DNA of 64,000 nt from Stappia stellulata (GTDB lineage Bacteria > Pseudomonadota > Alphaproteobacteria > Rhizobiales > Stappiaceae): the NCBI RefSeq assembly GCF_020176715.1, contig NZ_JAIVMF010000013.1:1-64000 (forward strand). The letters are read 5' to 3'. Both the position numbers and the translations under genes were made by a program. Under the pieces are notes generated by a model. It was not told the origin of the DNA. It was given only the letters and a program-made list of their open reading frames with translations, and searched no databases. Position 1 is the stretch's first letter. The number at the start of each line of letters is the position of its first letter. Positions 17,579 through 27,171 of the stretch are shown piece by piece.

Positions 17579-20500
17579 ATGACCAATTCAAAGAACGCAG
17601 CGGCGATCCTCAATGCCGCCGCCCGCGAGCGCATTCTCGTTCTCGATGGCGGCATGGGGACGATGATCCAGGACCTGAAGCTGGACGAGGCCGGCTTTCG
17701 CGGCGAGCGCTTCAAGGACTGGAAAAGCGACCTGCAGGGCAACAACGACCTGTTGAACCTGACGCAGGGCGAGGCGATCCGCGACATCCACGTGGCCTAT
17801 CTGGAGGCCGGCGCGGACATCGTCGAGACCAACACCTTCTCCTCCACCACCATCGCCCAGGCCGACTACGGCATGGAGGAGCTCGCCTATGAGCTCAACC
17901 TGGAAGGCGCACGCGTGGCGCGGGCCGCCTGCGACATCGTCACGGAGCGCGAGCCGCATCGCCCGCGCTTCGTCGCCGGCGCGCTCGGGCCGACCAACCG
18001 CACGCTGTCGATCTCGCCGGACGTCAACAACCCGGGCTTCCGGGCCGTGTCCTTCGACGAGATGAAGATTGCCTATGCGCAAGCCGCGCGCGGCCTCATC
18101 GAGGGCGGCGCCGATCTGCTTCTGGTCGAGACCATCTTCGACACGCTGAACGCCAAGGCGGCGCTCTTCGCCATCGACGAGGTGTTTGAGGAAATCGGCC
18201 GCAAGCTGCCGGTGATGATTTCCGGCACGATCACCGATCTCTCCGGGCGCACGCTGTCGGGCCAGACGCCGGAAGCCTTCTGGAACTCGCTGCGCCATTC
18301 CAGCCCGTTCTCCTTCGGGCTGAACTGCGCGCTGGGCGCCAAGGAAATGCGTGCTCATGTCGCCGAGCTGTCGCGCATTTGCGACACGCTGGTCAGCGCC
18401 TATCCGAACGCGGGCCTGCCCAACGAATTCGGCGAATACGACGAAAGCCCCGAGGCGATGGCCGAGCTGGTCGGCGAGTTCGCCAAGAGTGGGCTGGTCA
18501 ATATCGTCGGCGGCTGCTGCGGCACGACGCCGGAGCACATTCGCGCCATCGCCGAGGCGGTGGCCCCGCATGCGCCGCGCGTCGTGGTCGAGCCGCCCCG
18601 GCGCATGCGCCTGTCGGGTCTGGAGCCCTTCGTGATCACGCCGGAGACGAATTTCGTCAACGTCGGCGAGCGCACCAATGTCACCGGCTCCGCCCGCTTC
18701 CGCAAGCTGATCAAGACCGGCGACTATGACACCGCGCTGGAGGTTGCCCGCAGCCAGGTGGAAAACGGCGCGCAGATCATCGACGTGAACATGGACGAGG
18801 GCCTGCTCGATTCCAAGGACGCGATGGTCACCTTCCTGAACCTGGTGGCGGCCGAGCCGGACATCGCCCGCGTCCCGGTGATGATCGACAGTTCCAAGTG
18901 GGAGGTGATCGAGGCCGGCCTGAAGTGCGTCCAGGGCAAGGCCGTGGTCAACTCCATCTCCATGAAGGAGGGGGTCGAGGCCTTCATCGCCCAGGCGAAA
19001 CTCGTGCGCCGCTATGGCGCGGCGGTCGTCGTCATGGCCTTCGACGAGGACGGCCAGGCCGACACGCAGGCCCGCAAGACCGAGATCTGCAAGCGCTCCT
19101 ATGAGCTGCTCGTCAACGAGGTCGGCTTTCCGCCGGAAGACATCATTTTCGATCCCAATGTCTTCGCGGTCGCGACCGGCATTCCCGAGCATGACAACTA
19201 CGGCGTCGATTTCATCGAGGCGACGCGGTTCATCCGCGAGAACCTGCCGCATGCGCATGTGTCGGGCGGCGTGTCGAACCTGTCGTTCTCCTTCCGCGGC
19301 AACGAGCCGGTGCGCGAGGCGATGCACTCCGTGTTCCTCTATCACGCCATTCAGGCGGGCATGGACATGGGCATCGTCAACGCCGGCCAGCTTGCGGTCT
19401 ATGACGATCTCGATCCCGAGTTGCGCGACCTGTCCGAGGACATCGTCCTCAACCGCCGCTCGGATGCGACCGACCGGCTGCTGGACGCGGCCGAGCGCTT
19501 CAAGGGCAAGGGCGGCAAGCAGCGGGTGCAGGACCTCGCCTGGCGCGAGTGGCCGGTGGAAAAGCGCCTCGAGCATGCGCTGATCAACGGCATCACCGAC
19601 TATATCGACACCGATGTGGAAGAGGCGCGCGCGCGCGCGGACCGGCCGCTGCATGTGATCGAGGGACCGCTGATGGACGGCATGAATGTCGTCGGCGATC
19701 TCTTCGGCGCGGGCAAGATGTTCCTGCCGCAGGTGGTGAAATCCGCGCGCGTGATGAAGCAGGCGGTCGCCTATCTGATGCCCTACATGGAAGCGGAGAA
19801 GCGCGAGCAGGGCATCGAGAACATGCCGAGCGCCGGCAAGATCCTGATGGCCACCGTCAAGGGCGACGTCCATGACATCGGCAAGAACATCGTCGGCGTC
19901 GTGCTCCAGTGTAACAATTTCGAAGTGGTCGATCTCGGCGTCATGGTGCCGGCCGCGAAGATCCTGGAGACGGCGAAGAAGGAGAAGGTCGACATCATCG
20001 GGCTCTCCGGCCTGATCACGCCGTCGCTCGACGAGATGTGCAACGTGGCGGCGGAAATGGAGCGCGAGGGCTTCGACGTGCCGCTTCTGATCGGCGGCGC
20101 GACCACCAGCCTGATCCACACGGCGGTGAAGATCCACCCGAACTACAAGCGCTCCCAGGCGGTCTATGTCACCGACGCCAGCCGGGCGGTCGGCGTCGTC
20201 TCCAAGCTCTTGAGCGAGGAACATCGCGACAGCTACATCGAGGGCGTGCGCGCGGATTACGTCAAGGCGGCGGAAACCCATGCGCGCTCGCGCTCGGGCG
20301 GCAAGCGCACCTCGATCGCCCAGGCGCGGAGCAACAGCTTCAAGCCATCCTTCGACGCCTATGCTCCGGTCGCCCCGTCCTTCCTGGGGACGAAGGTCAT
20401 CGACGACGTGTCGCTTGAGGATCTCGCCAGCGCCATCGATTGGACGCCGTTCTTCTCCACCTGGGAGATCAAGGGCACCTATCCGGCGGTCCTGACCGAC

Positions 20501-21310
20501 AACCGCTACGGTCCAGCGGCATCGGCCCTGTTCGACGACGCAAGGCGCATGCTCGACGAGATCGTGCGCGACCGGCTGCTGACCCCCAAAGGCGTGGTCG
20601 GCTTCTGGCCGGCGGCGCGCCGCGGCGACGACATCGTGCTCTATGAGGACGAGGACCGCGCCCGCGAGCGCACCGTGCTGCACACGCTGCGCCAGCAGAT
20701 GCAGCGCGGGCAGGGCGGGCGTGCCAACCTGGCGCTGGCGGATTTCGTTGCCGGGGAAGACAGCGGCATTGCCGACTATCTCGGCGGCTTCGCGGTCACC
20801 GCCGGCCACGGCGAGGACGAGCTTGTCTCGCGCCACGTCGAGGCCGGCGACGACTACAACAAGATCCTGGCCCAGGCGCTCAGCGACCGGCTGGCGGAAG
20901 CCTTTGCCGAGCGGCTGCACGAACGGGTGCGCAAGACGCTTTGGGGCTATGCGCCGAAGGAGGACCTGTCGGTCGAGGATCTGATCGCCGAGCGCTACCA
21001 GGGCATTCGCCCGGCGCCCGGATATCCCGCGCAGCCCGACCACACGGAAAAGGCCACGCTGTTCGATCTGATGGACGCGCCCAACACGGCCGGCATCACG
21101 CTCACCGAGAGCTATGCCATGTGGCCGGGGTCGTCGGTGTCGGGACTCTATTTCGCCCATCCCGACAGCCACTACTTCGGCGTCGGCCGCATCGAGCGCG
21201 ACCAGATCGAGGATTACGCCGTGCGCAAGGGCTGGGACCTGGCAACGGCGGAGCGCTGGCTCGCGCCGATCCTCAATTATGATCCGGTACAGCGGGAGGC
21301 GGCGGAGTAG
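17579..21310 (+). CDS. metH: cobalamin-dependent methionine synthase
   Basis: Transfers the methyl group of 5-methyl-THF to homocysteine through methylcobalamin. The 1243 residues hold all four modules. The homocysteine domain has zinc cysteines in GLNCALGA (about 247) and [10 protein letters not shown] (about 313). The pterin domain starts near 345 ([11 protein letters not shown]). The B12 cap and Rossmann module has the lower-ligand motif DVHDIGKN near 762. The C-terminal SAM-dependent reactivation domain ends with the [11 protein letters not shown] region. It is full length, unlike the split or core-only forms of some Rhizobiales. The ATG at 17579 gives the conserved start before [13 protein letters not shown]. 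Last gene of the sahR-metF-metH operon. Confidence 0.97.
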   Translation: MTNSKNAAAILNAAARERILVLDGGMGTMIQDLKLDEAGFRGERFKDWKSDLQGNNDLLNLTQGEAIRDIHVAYLEAGADIVETNTFSSTTIAQADYGMEELAYELNLEGARVARAACDIVTEREPHRPRFVAGALGPTNRTLSISPDVNNPGFRAVSFDEMKIAYAQAARGLIEGGADLLLVETIFDTLNAKAALFAIDEVFEEIGRKLPVMISGTITDLSGRTLSGQTPEAFWNSLRHSSPFSFGLNCALGAKEMRAHVAELSRICDTLVSAYPNAGLPNEFGEYDESPEAMAELVGEFAKSGLVNIVGGCCGTTPEHIRAIAEAVAPHAPRVVVEPPRRMRLSGLEPFVITPETNFVNVGERTNVTGSARFRKLIKTGDYDTALEVARSQVENGAQIIDVNMDEGLLDSKDAMVTFLNLVAAEPDIARVPVMIDSSKWEVIEAGLKCVQGKAVVNSISMKEGVEAFIAQAKLVRRYGAAVVVMAFDEDGQADTQARKTEICKRSYELLVNEVGFPPEDIIFDPNVFAVATGIPEHDNYGVDFIEATRFIRENLPHAHVSGGVSNLSFSFRGNEPVREAMHSVFLYHAIQAGMDMGIVNAGQLAVYDDLDPELRDLSEDIVLNRRSDATDRLLDAAERFKGKGGKQRVQDLAWREWPVEKRLEHALINGITDYIDTDVEEARARADRPLHVIEGPLMDGMNVVGDLFGAGKMFLPQVVKSARVMKQAVAYLMPYMEAEKREQGIENMPSAGKILMATVKGDVHDIGKNIVGVVLQCNNFEVVDLGVMVPAAKILETAKKEKVDIIGLSGLITPSLDEMCNVAAEMEREGFDVPLLIGGATTSLIHTAVKIHPNYKRSQAVYVTDASRAVGVVSKLLSEEHRDSYIEGVRADYVKAAETHARSRSGGKRTSIAQARSNSFKPSFDAYAPVAPSFLGTKVIDDVSLEDLASAIDWTPFFSTWEIKGTYPAVLTDNRYGPAASALFDDARRMLDEIVRDRLLTPKGVVGFWPAARRGDDIVLYEDEDRARERTVLHTLRQQMQRGQGGRANLALADFVAGEDSGIADYLGGFAVTAGHGEDELVSRHVEAGDDYNKILAQALSDRLAEAFAERLHERVRKTLWGYAPKEDLSVEDLIAERYQGIRPAPGYPAQPDHTEKATLFDLMDAPNTAGITLTESYAMWPGSSVSGLYFAHPDSHYFGVGRIERDQIEDYAVRKGWDLATAERWLAPILNYDPVQREAAE

Positions 21311-21349
21311 ACACCGCCCGACCTTCGGAACCTGTCCGCCCCCCTTCAT

Positions 21350-21384
21350 CGGCCCGCACAGACCATGTCCGCGCGGGCCGTTTG
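21350..21384 (+). terminator. probable terminator after metH
   Basis: An 8-bp stem, CGGCCCGC (21350-21357) with GCGGGCCG (21373-21380), followed by TTTGC, 40 bases after metH. The loop is 15 bases and the T-tract short, so strength is uncertain. Confidence 0.55.
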
Positions 21385-21506
21385 CGTCGCCTCTGTGCCG
21401 CTGAATAGATCGTTTACAAAAACAGCCCTAATCACCGTTCGCGTAGCGGCATATCTTCGGAAACAGAAAACGGTGCCGCCTGGCACCACCAATTCCGGAG
21501 ATTGAT

Positions 21507-22121
21507 ATGAGCAAATCCCTGACTGTCCTGAAGGTCGATTCGTCGGCCCGCCGCGAAGGCTCCGTCACCCGCCGCCTCGCGGATCGCGCAATTACCGAAC
21601 TGGGTGAGGGCGGCACCGAGGTCACCACGATCATTCGCGACGTCGCCGCCGGCCTGCCCGTCGTCGACGAGGCCTGGGTGGCGGCGAATTTCACGGACCC
21701 GGCCGAGCGCAACGCAGACCAGAAGGCGCGGCTTGCGCTGTCCGACACGCTGGTTGCCGAGGTCAAGGCGGCCGACGTGCTTCTCATCGGCGTGCCGATC
21801 TACAATTTCGGCATTCCCGCAGCCCTCAAGGCGTGGGTGGATCTGATCGCGCGGGCCCGCGAGACCTTCCGCTACACGGAGAACGGACCGGAAGGGCTGC
21901 TGACGGACAAGCGGGCAATCCTGCTGCTGGCCTCCGGCGGTACCACCGTCGGTTCGGAGATCGACTTCGCCACCGGATACCTGAAACACATCATGTCGTT
22001 CATCGGGATCACCGATGTGACCGTGATTGCCGCCGATCGGCTGATGTTCGATGCGGAGGAAAGCCTCGCAGGGGCCGAGCGCGGTGTCAGCGACGCGGCA
22101 ATCCGTCTGCGGGCCGCCTGA
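21507..22121 (+). CDS. azoR: FMN-dependent NADH:quinone/azo reductase
   Basis: A flavodoxin-fold oxidoreductase of 204 residues in the AzoR/AcpD family. It uses NADH and FMN to reduce quinones and azo compounds by two electrons and probably protects against electrophilic quinones. Visible family features are the phosphate-binding SSARREGSVTRRL at the N-terminus, VPIYNFGIPAALKAWVD, and the ASGGTTVG region contacting FMN. GGAG lies six bases before the ATG. Monocistronic, closed by a strong terminator downstream. No regulator adjoins. Confidence 0.92.
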   Translation: MSKSLTVLKVDSSARREGSVTRRLADRAITELGEGGTEVTTIIRDVAAGLPVVDEAWVAANFTDPAERNADQKARLALSDTLVAEVKAADVLLIGVPIYNFGIPAALKAWVDLIARARETFRYTENGPEGLLTDKRAILLLASGGTTVGSEIDFATGYLKHIMSFIGITDVTVIAADRLMFDAEESLAGAERGVSDAAIRLRAA

Positions 22122-22125
22122 CACT

Positions 22126-22164
22126 GCCGGTCCGTGCTTCCGGTCCGTGCTGTCGGTCCATGCC
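22126..22164. repeat. three 13-bp tandem repeats after azoR
   Basis: GCCGGTCCGTGCT, TCCGGTCCGTGCT and GTCGGTCCATGCC lie head to tail immediately after the azoR stop. No function is apparent. The array may vary in copy number between strains. Confidence 0.6.
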
Positions 22165-22284
22165 GGGTGGGGAGGGTGGCGCCGGGCGTCATCATACCCG
22201 CCCGAGGCGGGGCACCGGGGTCGCGCGCCGCACGCGAAAGTTGCTGGCCGGGCGCCTTGTGGGTCAAGGCGCCCTGCAAAATGC

Positions 22285-22316
22285 ACCGCGCACGAAAGGT
22301 GCGCGGTCTCTCTTTG
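22285..22316 (+). terminator. terminator between azoR and the 27-residue gene
   Basis: A perfect 9-bp stem, ACCGCGCAC (22285-22293) with GTGCGCGGT (22299-22307), loop GAAAG, then CTCTCTTTG. The opposite strand has TTTTG after the stem, so it may also stop the convergent small gene. Confidence 0.75.
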
Positions 22317-22334
22317 TTGAGGGGTCTGGATGCT

Positions 22335-22418
22335 CTAGATCAATCCGACCACGATCGCTGCCACGAAGACAAAGGCGGCGAAAACGGCGATTACATTGAG
22401 ATTGCGGACAAGTGTCAT
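22335..22418 (-). CDS. 27-residue single-span membrane peptide
   Basis: A tiny frame encoding MTLVRNLNVIAVFAAFVFVA plus AIVVGLI. One basic residue (Arg5) is followed by an uninterrupted hydrophobic helix of about 20 residues, the layout of a single-span inner-membrane microprotein. GGGAGG sits seven bases before the ATG, one of the best ribosome sites in the window, and a terminator lies beyond the stop. I do not know a characterised homologue. Confidence 0.6.
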   Translation of the reverse strand: MTLVRNLNVIAVFAAFVFVAAIVVGLI

Positions 22419-22754
22419 GGTTCGGCCTCCCGCATTCTTTCTATGCGTTAATGGTATGTTACCCGGCCCGGCGCGCAAAGCGAAAAAGATGCTGCGCTGC
22501 AATGCGGAAGGGACAAATTTTTCCACCGCCGCGCTTGATGCAACCCAACGTATTGATTTCATGTCGTTCGCGATGCGACAGCGCGTCGCGGTGGCGGGCG
22601 TCTCCGCGCGCGGTCACCGGGCTTCCGGTTGCGGGCCGAAGATTACGTAGCGTCGTGTCGCGAATATTGAGCATAGGTTGTATTTGCAACGATTAACGAG
22701 AATGAAACCCCCGCATTCTAGTTTTTTCCGGAAAAGGTCGTGAAGGAAAACGCA
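22419..22754. other. intergenic region before the second DUF2336 gene
   Basis: No gene apparent. It must carry divergent promoters for the 27-residue gene and the DUF2336 gene. A small inverted repeat GTTG/CAAC (22677-22690) and an AT-rich stretch (22655-22740) are the only features seen. Confidence 0.45.
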
Positions 22755-23831
22755 ATGAATGCGACGCAACTTGCCGAGTTGGCGCGCAATGGATCGGCAG
22801 AAAGCACGGGCGAACTTGTCTCGGCGCTCACCGATCTGTTCTGTCGGGCGCCGGACGATGAGCGCGAGCGTGTCAGCCTTGTGTTCGGCGATATTGTCCT
22901 GCGCGTGCTGGATCGGCTTGAATGTGCCGCGCGGTCTGCGCTGTCGCAGCGGATCGCGGAAGACGACGAGGCGCCGAAGGACCTGTTGAAGGCGCTTGCT
23001 GCGGATCAGGACCTTGAGGTTGCCGCGCCCGTTCTGGAGCAGTGCCGCGGCCTGTCCGATCAGGATTTCGCGGAGGTCGCGGAGGAAGTTCCCGCGAGCC
23101 ACTTGCTGGTTTTGTCCCGGCGCAAGGCAATCAAGCCCGTGTTGACGCGGGTTCTGGCACAGCGCGGCGAACCGCAGGTGCTGCACGCGCTGACCCGCAA
23201 TCAGTCCGCTGTCATCGGCGTCGATTCCTTCGATCTTCTGGTGGCGCGGGCGCGCAAGGATGTCGAGCTTCAGGAAGCGCTCAGCGAACGGCCCGACATT
23301 CCCGAAAGCGCCGCGGAGCGGCTCGTTCCCTTCCTGTCGCGCGAGATGGCGCAGCGGATCAAGGATCTCAACGTCAACGAGGTGCTCGTCAAGGCGATCG
23401 CCGAACGCGCCGCGCGCGAGGTCGAGATCCAGTTGCGCGAGTTCAACGGCGCCAAGTCGAAGACCGAACAGCTGATCGATGCCGCCGTTGCTGGATCGGT
23501 CCCCATCGACACGGCAGTGGGCGCCTTTGCGGACAAGGATCGCGCCTTCGAGCTGGGGCAGTTGCTGGCGCGTACGGTCGGCTGGCCCGACAATGTCGTC
23601 GTCCCGCTGGTGTTTCGGGAGGACGACATGCCGATCCTGTTCCTCTGCCGCCTCAGCGGGGTCACGGATGCGGCCTACATGAAGATCGTGCGCATGCGCG
23701 CGAAGCGGATGCGGCTGTCATCGACCGCCTCGAGCGAGGCGATGCGCAAATACGCAGAGCTGAGCGAGGAAGCGGCCCGCAGCGCCTTCAAGGCGATGGC
23801 GCAGAAAATGAAGCTGCCCGCCAAGATCTGA
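22755..23831 (+). CDS. DUF2336 domain protein (second copy)
   Basis: A 358-residue helical cytoplasmic protein of the same family as the gene at 11664. The N-terminal regions correspond (LVSALTDLFCRAPDDERERVS against LARNVATLFSFTSETCSDEQ), as does the central helical repeat (VLEQCRGLSDQDFAEVAEE). Beyond the shared family the two proteins are well diverged, so they are old paralogues rather than a recent duplication. AAGGA lies seven bases before the chosen ATG; a GTG five codons upstream is an alternative. Function unknown; no operon partner. Confidence 0.8.
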   Translation: MNATQLAELARNGSAESTGELVSALTDLFCRAPDDERERVSLVFGDIVLRVLDRLECAARSALSQRIAEDDEAPKDLLKALAADQDLEVAAPVLEQCRGLSDQDFAEVAEEVPASHLLVLSRRKAIKPVLTRVLAQRGEPQVLHALTRNQSAVIGVDSFDLLVARARKDVELQEALSERPDIPESAAERLVPFLSREMAQRIKDLNVNEVLVKAIAERAAREVEIQLREFNGAKSKTEQLIDAAVAGSVPIDTAVGAFADKDRAFELGQLLARTVGWPDNVVVPLVFREDDMPILFLCRLSGVTDAAYMKIVRMRAKRMRLSSTASSEAMRKYAELSEEAARSAFKAMAQKMKLPAKI

Positions 23832-23871
23832 GACACGAGCTATGCGCCTCAGGCGGGCCGCCGGTGACCTG

Positions 23872-25146
23872 TCATTGGGCCGCCACCCCGGACGTCGCTG
23901 TCGCAAGACAGCCCTCAAGCCAGTGGGCGGCCTTCAGTGTCTTGCGGTCGTCGCCATAGGCACCGATGGTCTGGACCCCGAGCGGAAGGCCCGCCGCACT
24001 CCGCAGACCCGGCACATTCGCCGCCGGCGCGCCCATCAATGTCCACACGCGGTTGAACACCGACGACCCGGTCGAGGCCAGGCCGATGGGCGCCATGCCG
24101 GGTGCCGACGGCGTGACCAGCACATCCACCTTCGACTGGATATCGGCAAAGGCACGGCGCGCCTGGTCCGCGGTGCGTTGCGCGTCGTCATAGGCGCCTG
24201 ACGACAGGGCAGCGCCTTCCTCCAGCGTCTCGCGCAGGACCGGGCTCAGCTTTTCCGGCGCGAGGTCGACCTCGGCTGCCAGGGCGCGCGCTGCCTCATA
24301 ATCCTGGATCGTCTTGTGCGCGGCAAAAGCTTCGCGAAAGACCGGTGGCAGCGAGATCGATGTGACCGCCGCGCCGGCGCGTTCGGCCGCGATGCGGACA
24401 CGCTCGAGCGCGATGGTCATTTCCTCGTCCGCCTGCGCCCAGGGCTGCGGTTCGACGAACCCGAGTCTCGGCGGGGTTGGAACCTCGCCATCCACCCGCC
24501 AGTCGCGGTCGGCCAGCGCCCCGGCGCCGAAAGCGACATCGGCAATGCCCTTGGCGAAGACGCCGACCGTATCCAGCGACCAGGAGAAGATCTTCACGCC
24601 GACCGCGGGAAGGCGTCCGAAGCTCGGCTTGAAGCCGGCGATGCCGCAAAAGGCCGCCGGCCGGACAACCGAGCCGCCGGTCTGCGTGCCGAGCGCCAGG
24701 GGAAAGAAGCCGGCCGCAACGCCGGCAGCCGACCCCGAAGAGGATCCGCCCGGCGTGTGTTCGAGATCGTGGGGATTGCGCGTCGGTCCGGGGCTGAAGA
24801 AGGCGAACTCCGTGGTCACCGTCTTGCCGAGAATGGCGGCGCCGGCACGGCGCGCCAGCGCGACCACGGCCGCATCCACGGCCGGGCGGTAGCCGTCATG
24901 GATCGGCGAGCCGTAGGCAGTGGCCCGGTCGCCGGTCTCGATGTTGTCCTTCACGCCCATCGGCATGCCGGCGAGCGGCCCGTAGGTGCTGCGCGCGGCG
25001 GCGCGCGCGGCTTCCACGTCGACGGACACGAAGGCGCGGATTTCCGGTTCCCGCGAGGCAATCGTCGCTGCGATTTCGTCGTAAAGCGCGTCGATCGACA
25101 GGGTGCCTGCATCCAGTCTGCGCGCGATGTCGAGGGCTGACAGCAT
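23872..25146 (-). CDS. amidase (amidase-signature family)
   Basis: A serine hydrolase of 424 residues with the Ser-cisSer-Lys triad. The lysine is in PMGVKDNIE (about 66), the serines in the glycine/serine-rich TPGGSSSGSAAGVAAG, followed by LGTQTGGSVVRPAAFCG. It hydrolyses amides to acid and ammonia. The family includes AtzE- and GatA-like enzymes, and there is nothing to fix the substrate; it is shorter than GatA, and no gatB or gatC adjoins. GGAGGAATCG precedes the ATG. It follows PPK2 by 66 bases on the same strand and may share its transcript. Confidence 0.88.
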   Translation of the reverse strand: MLSALDIARRLDAGTLSIDALYDEIAATIASREPEIRAFVSVDVEAARAAARSTYGPLAGMPMGVKDNIETGDRATAYGSPIHDGYRPAVDAAVVALARRAGAAILGKTVTTEFAFFSPGPTRNPHDLEHTPGGSSSGSAAGVAAGFFPLALGTQTGGSVVRPAAFCGIAGFKPSFGRLPAVGVKIFSWSLDTVGVFAKGIADVAFGAGALADRDWRVDGEVPTPPRLGFVEPQPWAQADEEMTIALERVRIAAERAGAAVTSISLPPVFREAFAAHKTIQDYEAARALAAEVDLAPEKLSPVLRETLEEGAALSSGAYDDAQRTADQARRAFADIQSKVDVLVTPSAPGMAPIGLASTGSSVFNRVWTLMGAPAANVPGLRSAAGLPLGVQTIGAYGDDRKTLKAAHWLEGCLATATSGVAAQ

Positions 25147-25212
25147 CGATTCCTCCCGTTTCAGGAATCAGATCTTGCCGACAATCGAAGGAACTTCAAG
25201 CGTTTGCGGCGT

Positions 25213-26310
25213 CTAGGCGTTGCGTTTTTTGTCCGGGTGCAGGGTCTTTCCGAGAATATGGCTGTCGCGGCCGATCACATGGGAGCTGGTCCCGACAATG
25301 AGGTTGTCGGGCGCGCGTACCACCGAATGGTCCTTGTTCGGATAGGGCAGGTTCGCCAGAAAGTGGCGCATGCAATTGAGCCGGGCGCGCTTCTTGTCGT
25401 CGGACTTGACCACGGTCCAGGGCGCATCGGCGGTGTCGGTGTAAAAGAACATCGCCTCCTTGGCTTCCGTGTAGTCGTCCCACAGATCCATGGACGCACG
25501 GTCGATGGGCGAGAGTTTCCACTGCTTCAGCGGGTCCGTCTCGCGAGACTTGAAGCGCCGGCGTTGTTCCTCGCGCGAGACGGAAAACCAGTATTTGAAC
25601 AGGCGGATGCCGGATTGCGCGAGCATCTGTTCGAATTGCGGGCACTGGCGCATGAAGTCGAGATAGTCGTTGGGACTGCAGAAGTTCATCACCCGCTCGA
25701 CGCCCGCGCGATTGTACCAGGAGCGGTCGAAGAAGACGATCTCGCCTCCGGAGGGCAGCCACTGGATGTAGCGCTGGAAATACCATTGCGACCGTTCGCG
25801 GTCGGAGGGCTTGGTCAGGGCGACCACCCGCGCGGCGCGCGGGTTCATGTGCTCCATGAAACGCTTGATGGTGCCGCCCTTGCCGGCTGCGTCACGGCCC
25901 TCGAAGAGGAGGACAACCTTCTGGCCGGTTTCCTCCACCCAGCGCTGGGCCTTCAGCAGTTCGACTTGAAGCGCGGCCTTCTGGCTCTCGTATGTCTTGC
26001 GGCGCATCTTGTCCGCATAGGGGTAGGCGCCGGTCTCGAAGATGTCGCGCACCGCCTGCGGATCGTGGCGCATCTCGGCAAGCGTGTGCCGGCGTGCGGC
26101 GCCGCTCGCCGCCGCTCGCCGGCGGGCCTCGGTGTCGTGCGTCTCCCCGCCGGCGTCCGCCGCAACCGGTGCGGCCGTCGGCAGCGGTTCGGGCGCCGCG
26201 TTCGGGGCGATGCCGGTGTCTGTGGTGCTCGGGTCGGTGGTGTCGATGGTATCGGGGTCGACGGTGGTGGGATCGATGGGGAAGGTCTTGTCGGTCTTGT
26301 CTGCCGGCAT
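25213..26310 (-). CDS. ppk2: polyphosphate kinase 2
   Basis: A cytoplasmic kinase of 365 residues that moves phosphate between polyphosphate and nucleoside diphosphates. The PPK2 core covers residues 95-350 and has Walker A FEGRDAAGKGGTIKR, the lid-region RVVALTKPSDRERSQWYFQR and Walker B FFDRSWYNRAGVE. The length of the core indicates a single-domain (class I type) enzyme. The first 60 residues are an unusual Asp/Thr/Pro-rich extension followed by an Ala-rich stretch, probably disordered. Amidase lies downstream on the same strand. Whether it favours ADP or GDP cannot be read from the sequence. Confidence 0.93.
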   Translation of the reverse strand: MPADKTDKTFPIDPTTVDPDTIDTTDPSTTDTGIAPNAAPEPLPTAAPVAADAGGETHDTEARRRAAASGAARRHTLAEMRHDPQAVRDIFETGAYPYADKMRRKTYESQKAALQVELLKAQRWVEETGQKVVLLFEGRDAAGKGGTIKRFMEHMNPRAARVVALTKPSDRERSQWYFQRYIQWLPSGGEIVFFDRSWYNRAGVERVMNFCSPNDYLDFMRQCPQFEQMLAQSGIRLFKYWFSVSREEQRRRFKSRETDPLKQWKLSPIDRASMDLWDDYTEAKEAMFFYTDTADAPWTVVKSDDKKRARLNCMRHFLANLPYPNKDHSVVRAPDNLIVGTSSHVIGRDSHILGKTLHPDKKRNA

Positions 26311-26504
26311 TGAGTGGTCCGCCTGGTCTATTGTCCGGCGTTCGCCGGTTGTTGATGACAGGAAGGACCCCTATCACGCAACGGAAGGCGCGTCGTTGAT
26401 ACCGGTCAAACCTTCGCGGTGGCGGCAGAATGCGGCTTTGCCGGCAAGGTTGTCCCTTGCCGGCGCGGCTTGCGGTCGTCGTGCCGTGCGGCTGCGACTG
26501 TCGA

Positions 26505-27059
26505 TCAGCGGCAAAGCTTCTGTTTGCCCGAATAGGTGGTGAAGCGTCCGGTGTTCGGGTTGAAGCTGCGATACTTGGTGGAGCAATAGCGATACCATTC
26601 GCGGGTCCAGGGCTCCGGCCGGTCGTAGCCGACCACGACGGGCGGGGCCGGACGGTAACCGCCATTGTCATAGACCGGGGCCGGGCGGTAGCCGCGGTTG
26701 TCATAGACCGGGTCGGGGTAGGCCGGGCCGTAACCGCGCGGGTGACGGGGCTCGTAGATCGGCTCCGGGTCGATGTACTGGGGGCCGCTCAAGGCCGAAC
26801 CGATCATGGCGCCGGCCGCAAGGCCGATCACGCCGATGGCCAGAGCCGCGCCGATGTCGTCGTTCTTGTTGCGGTGGCGGTTCTGGTGGCGATTGCCGCG
26901 ATTGGGGCGAAAGGCCTGATGCTGACCGCCATGGTCGCGCCAGTGGCGTTTTCCGCCGCCGGCTTCCGCCACGGAGAAGGAGGGCAGCAGCATCGCACCG
27001 GCGAGCGTTGCGACGAGCACTCGGGAAGTCAGGCTCTTGAGGGTGACGGGCGTGGTCAT
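26505..27059 (-). CDS. BA14K family protein (first of a pair)
   Basis: An exported protein of 184 residues. A signal peptide ends near SVAEA; a His/Asn/Arg-rich stretch, a Gly/Ala hydrophobic segment (ALAIGVIGLAAGAMIGSAL) and a Tyr/Pro-rich region follow. The C-terminal BA14K motif has paired cysteines: WYRYCSTKYRSFNPNTGRF to KQKLCR. The family is named after a 14-kDa Brucella immunoreactive protein; some members are said to bind carbohydrate. GGAG lies before the ATG. The next gene upstream encodes a paralogue. Confidence 0.85.
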   Translation of the reverse strand: MTTPVTLKSLTSRVLVATLAGAMLLPSFSVAEAGGGKRHWRDHGGQHQAFRPNRGNRHQNRHRNKNDDIGAALAIGVIGLAAGAMIGSALSGPQYIDPEPIYEPRHPRGYGPAYPDPVYDNRGYRPAPVYDNGGYRPAPPVVVGYDRPEPWTREWYRYCSTKYRSFNPNTGRFTTYSGKQKLCR

Positions 27060-27171
27060 GCGGGCGGCTCCTTGCGTGTGTCGCGGTAACGACGATGACA
27101 CGAAGATGCCACCCGCCACTTGAACCGGTGCTGAGACGGCCGTTCATCCGCCGTTCAGGAAAGTCGAGGCC

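Noticed and set aside
17588-21349. 1253-residue minus-strand frame opposite metH
   Set aside because: Shadow of metH; rich in His, Asp and Arg as expected for antisense of high-GC coding DNA, with no domain.
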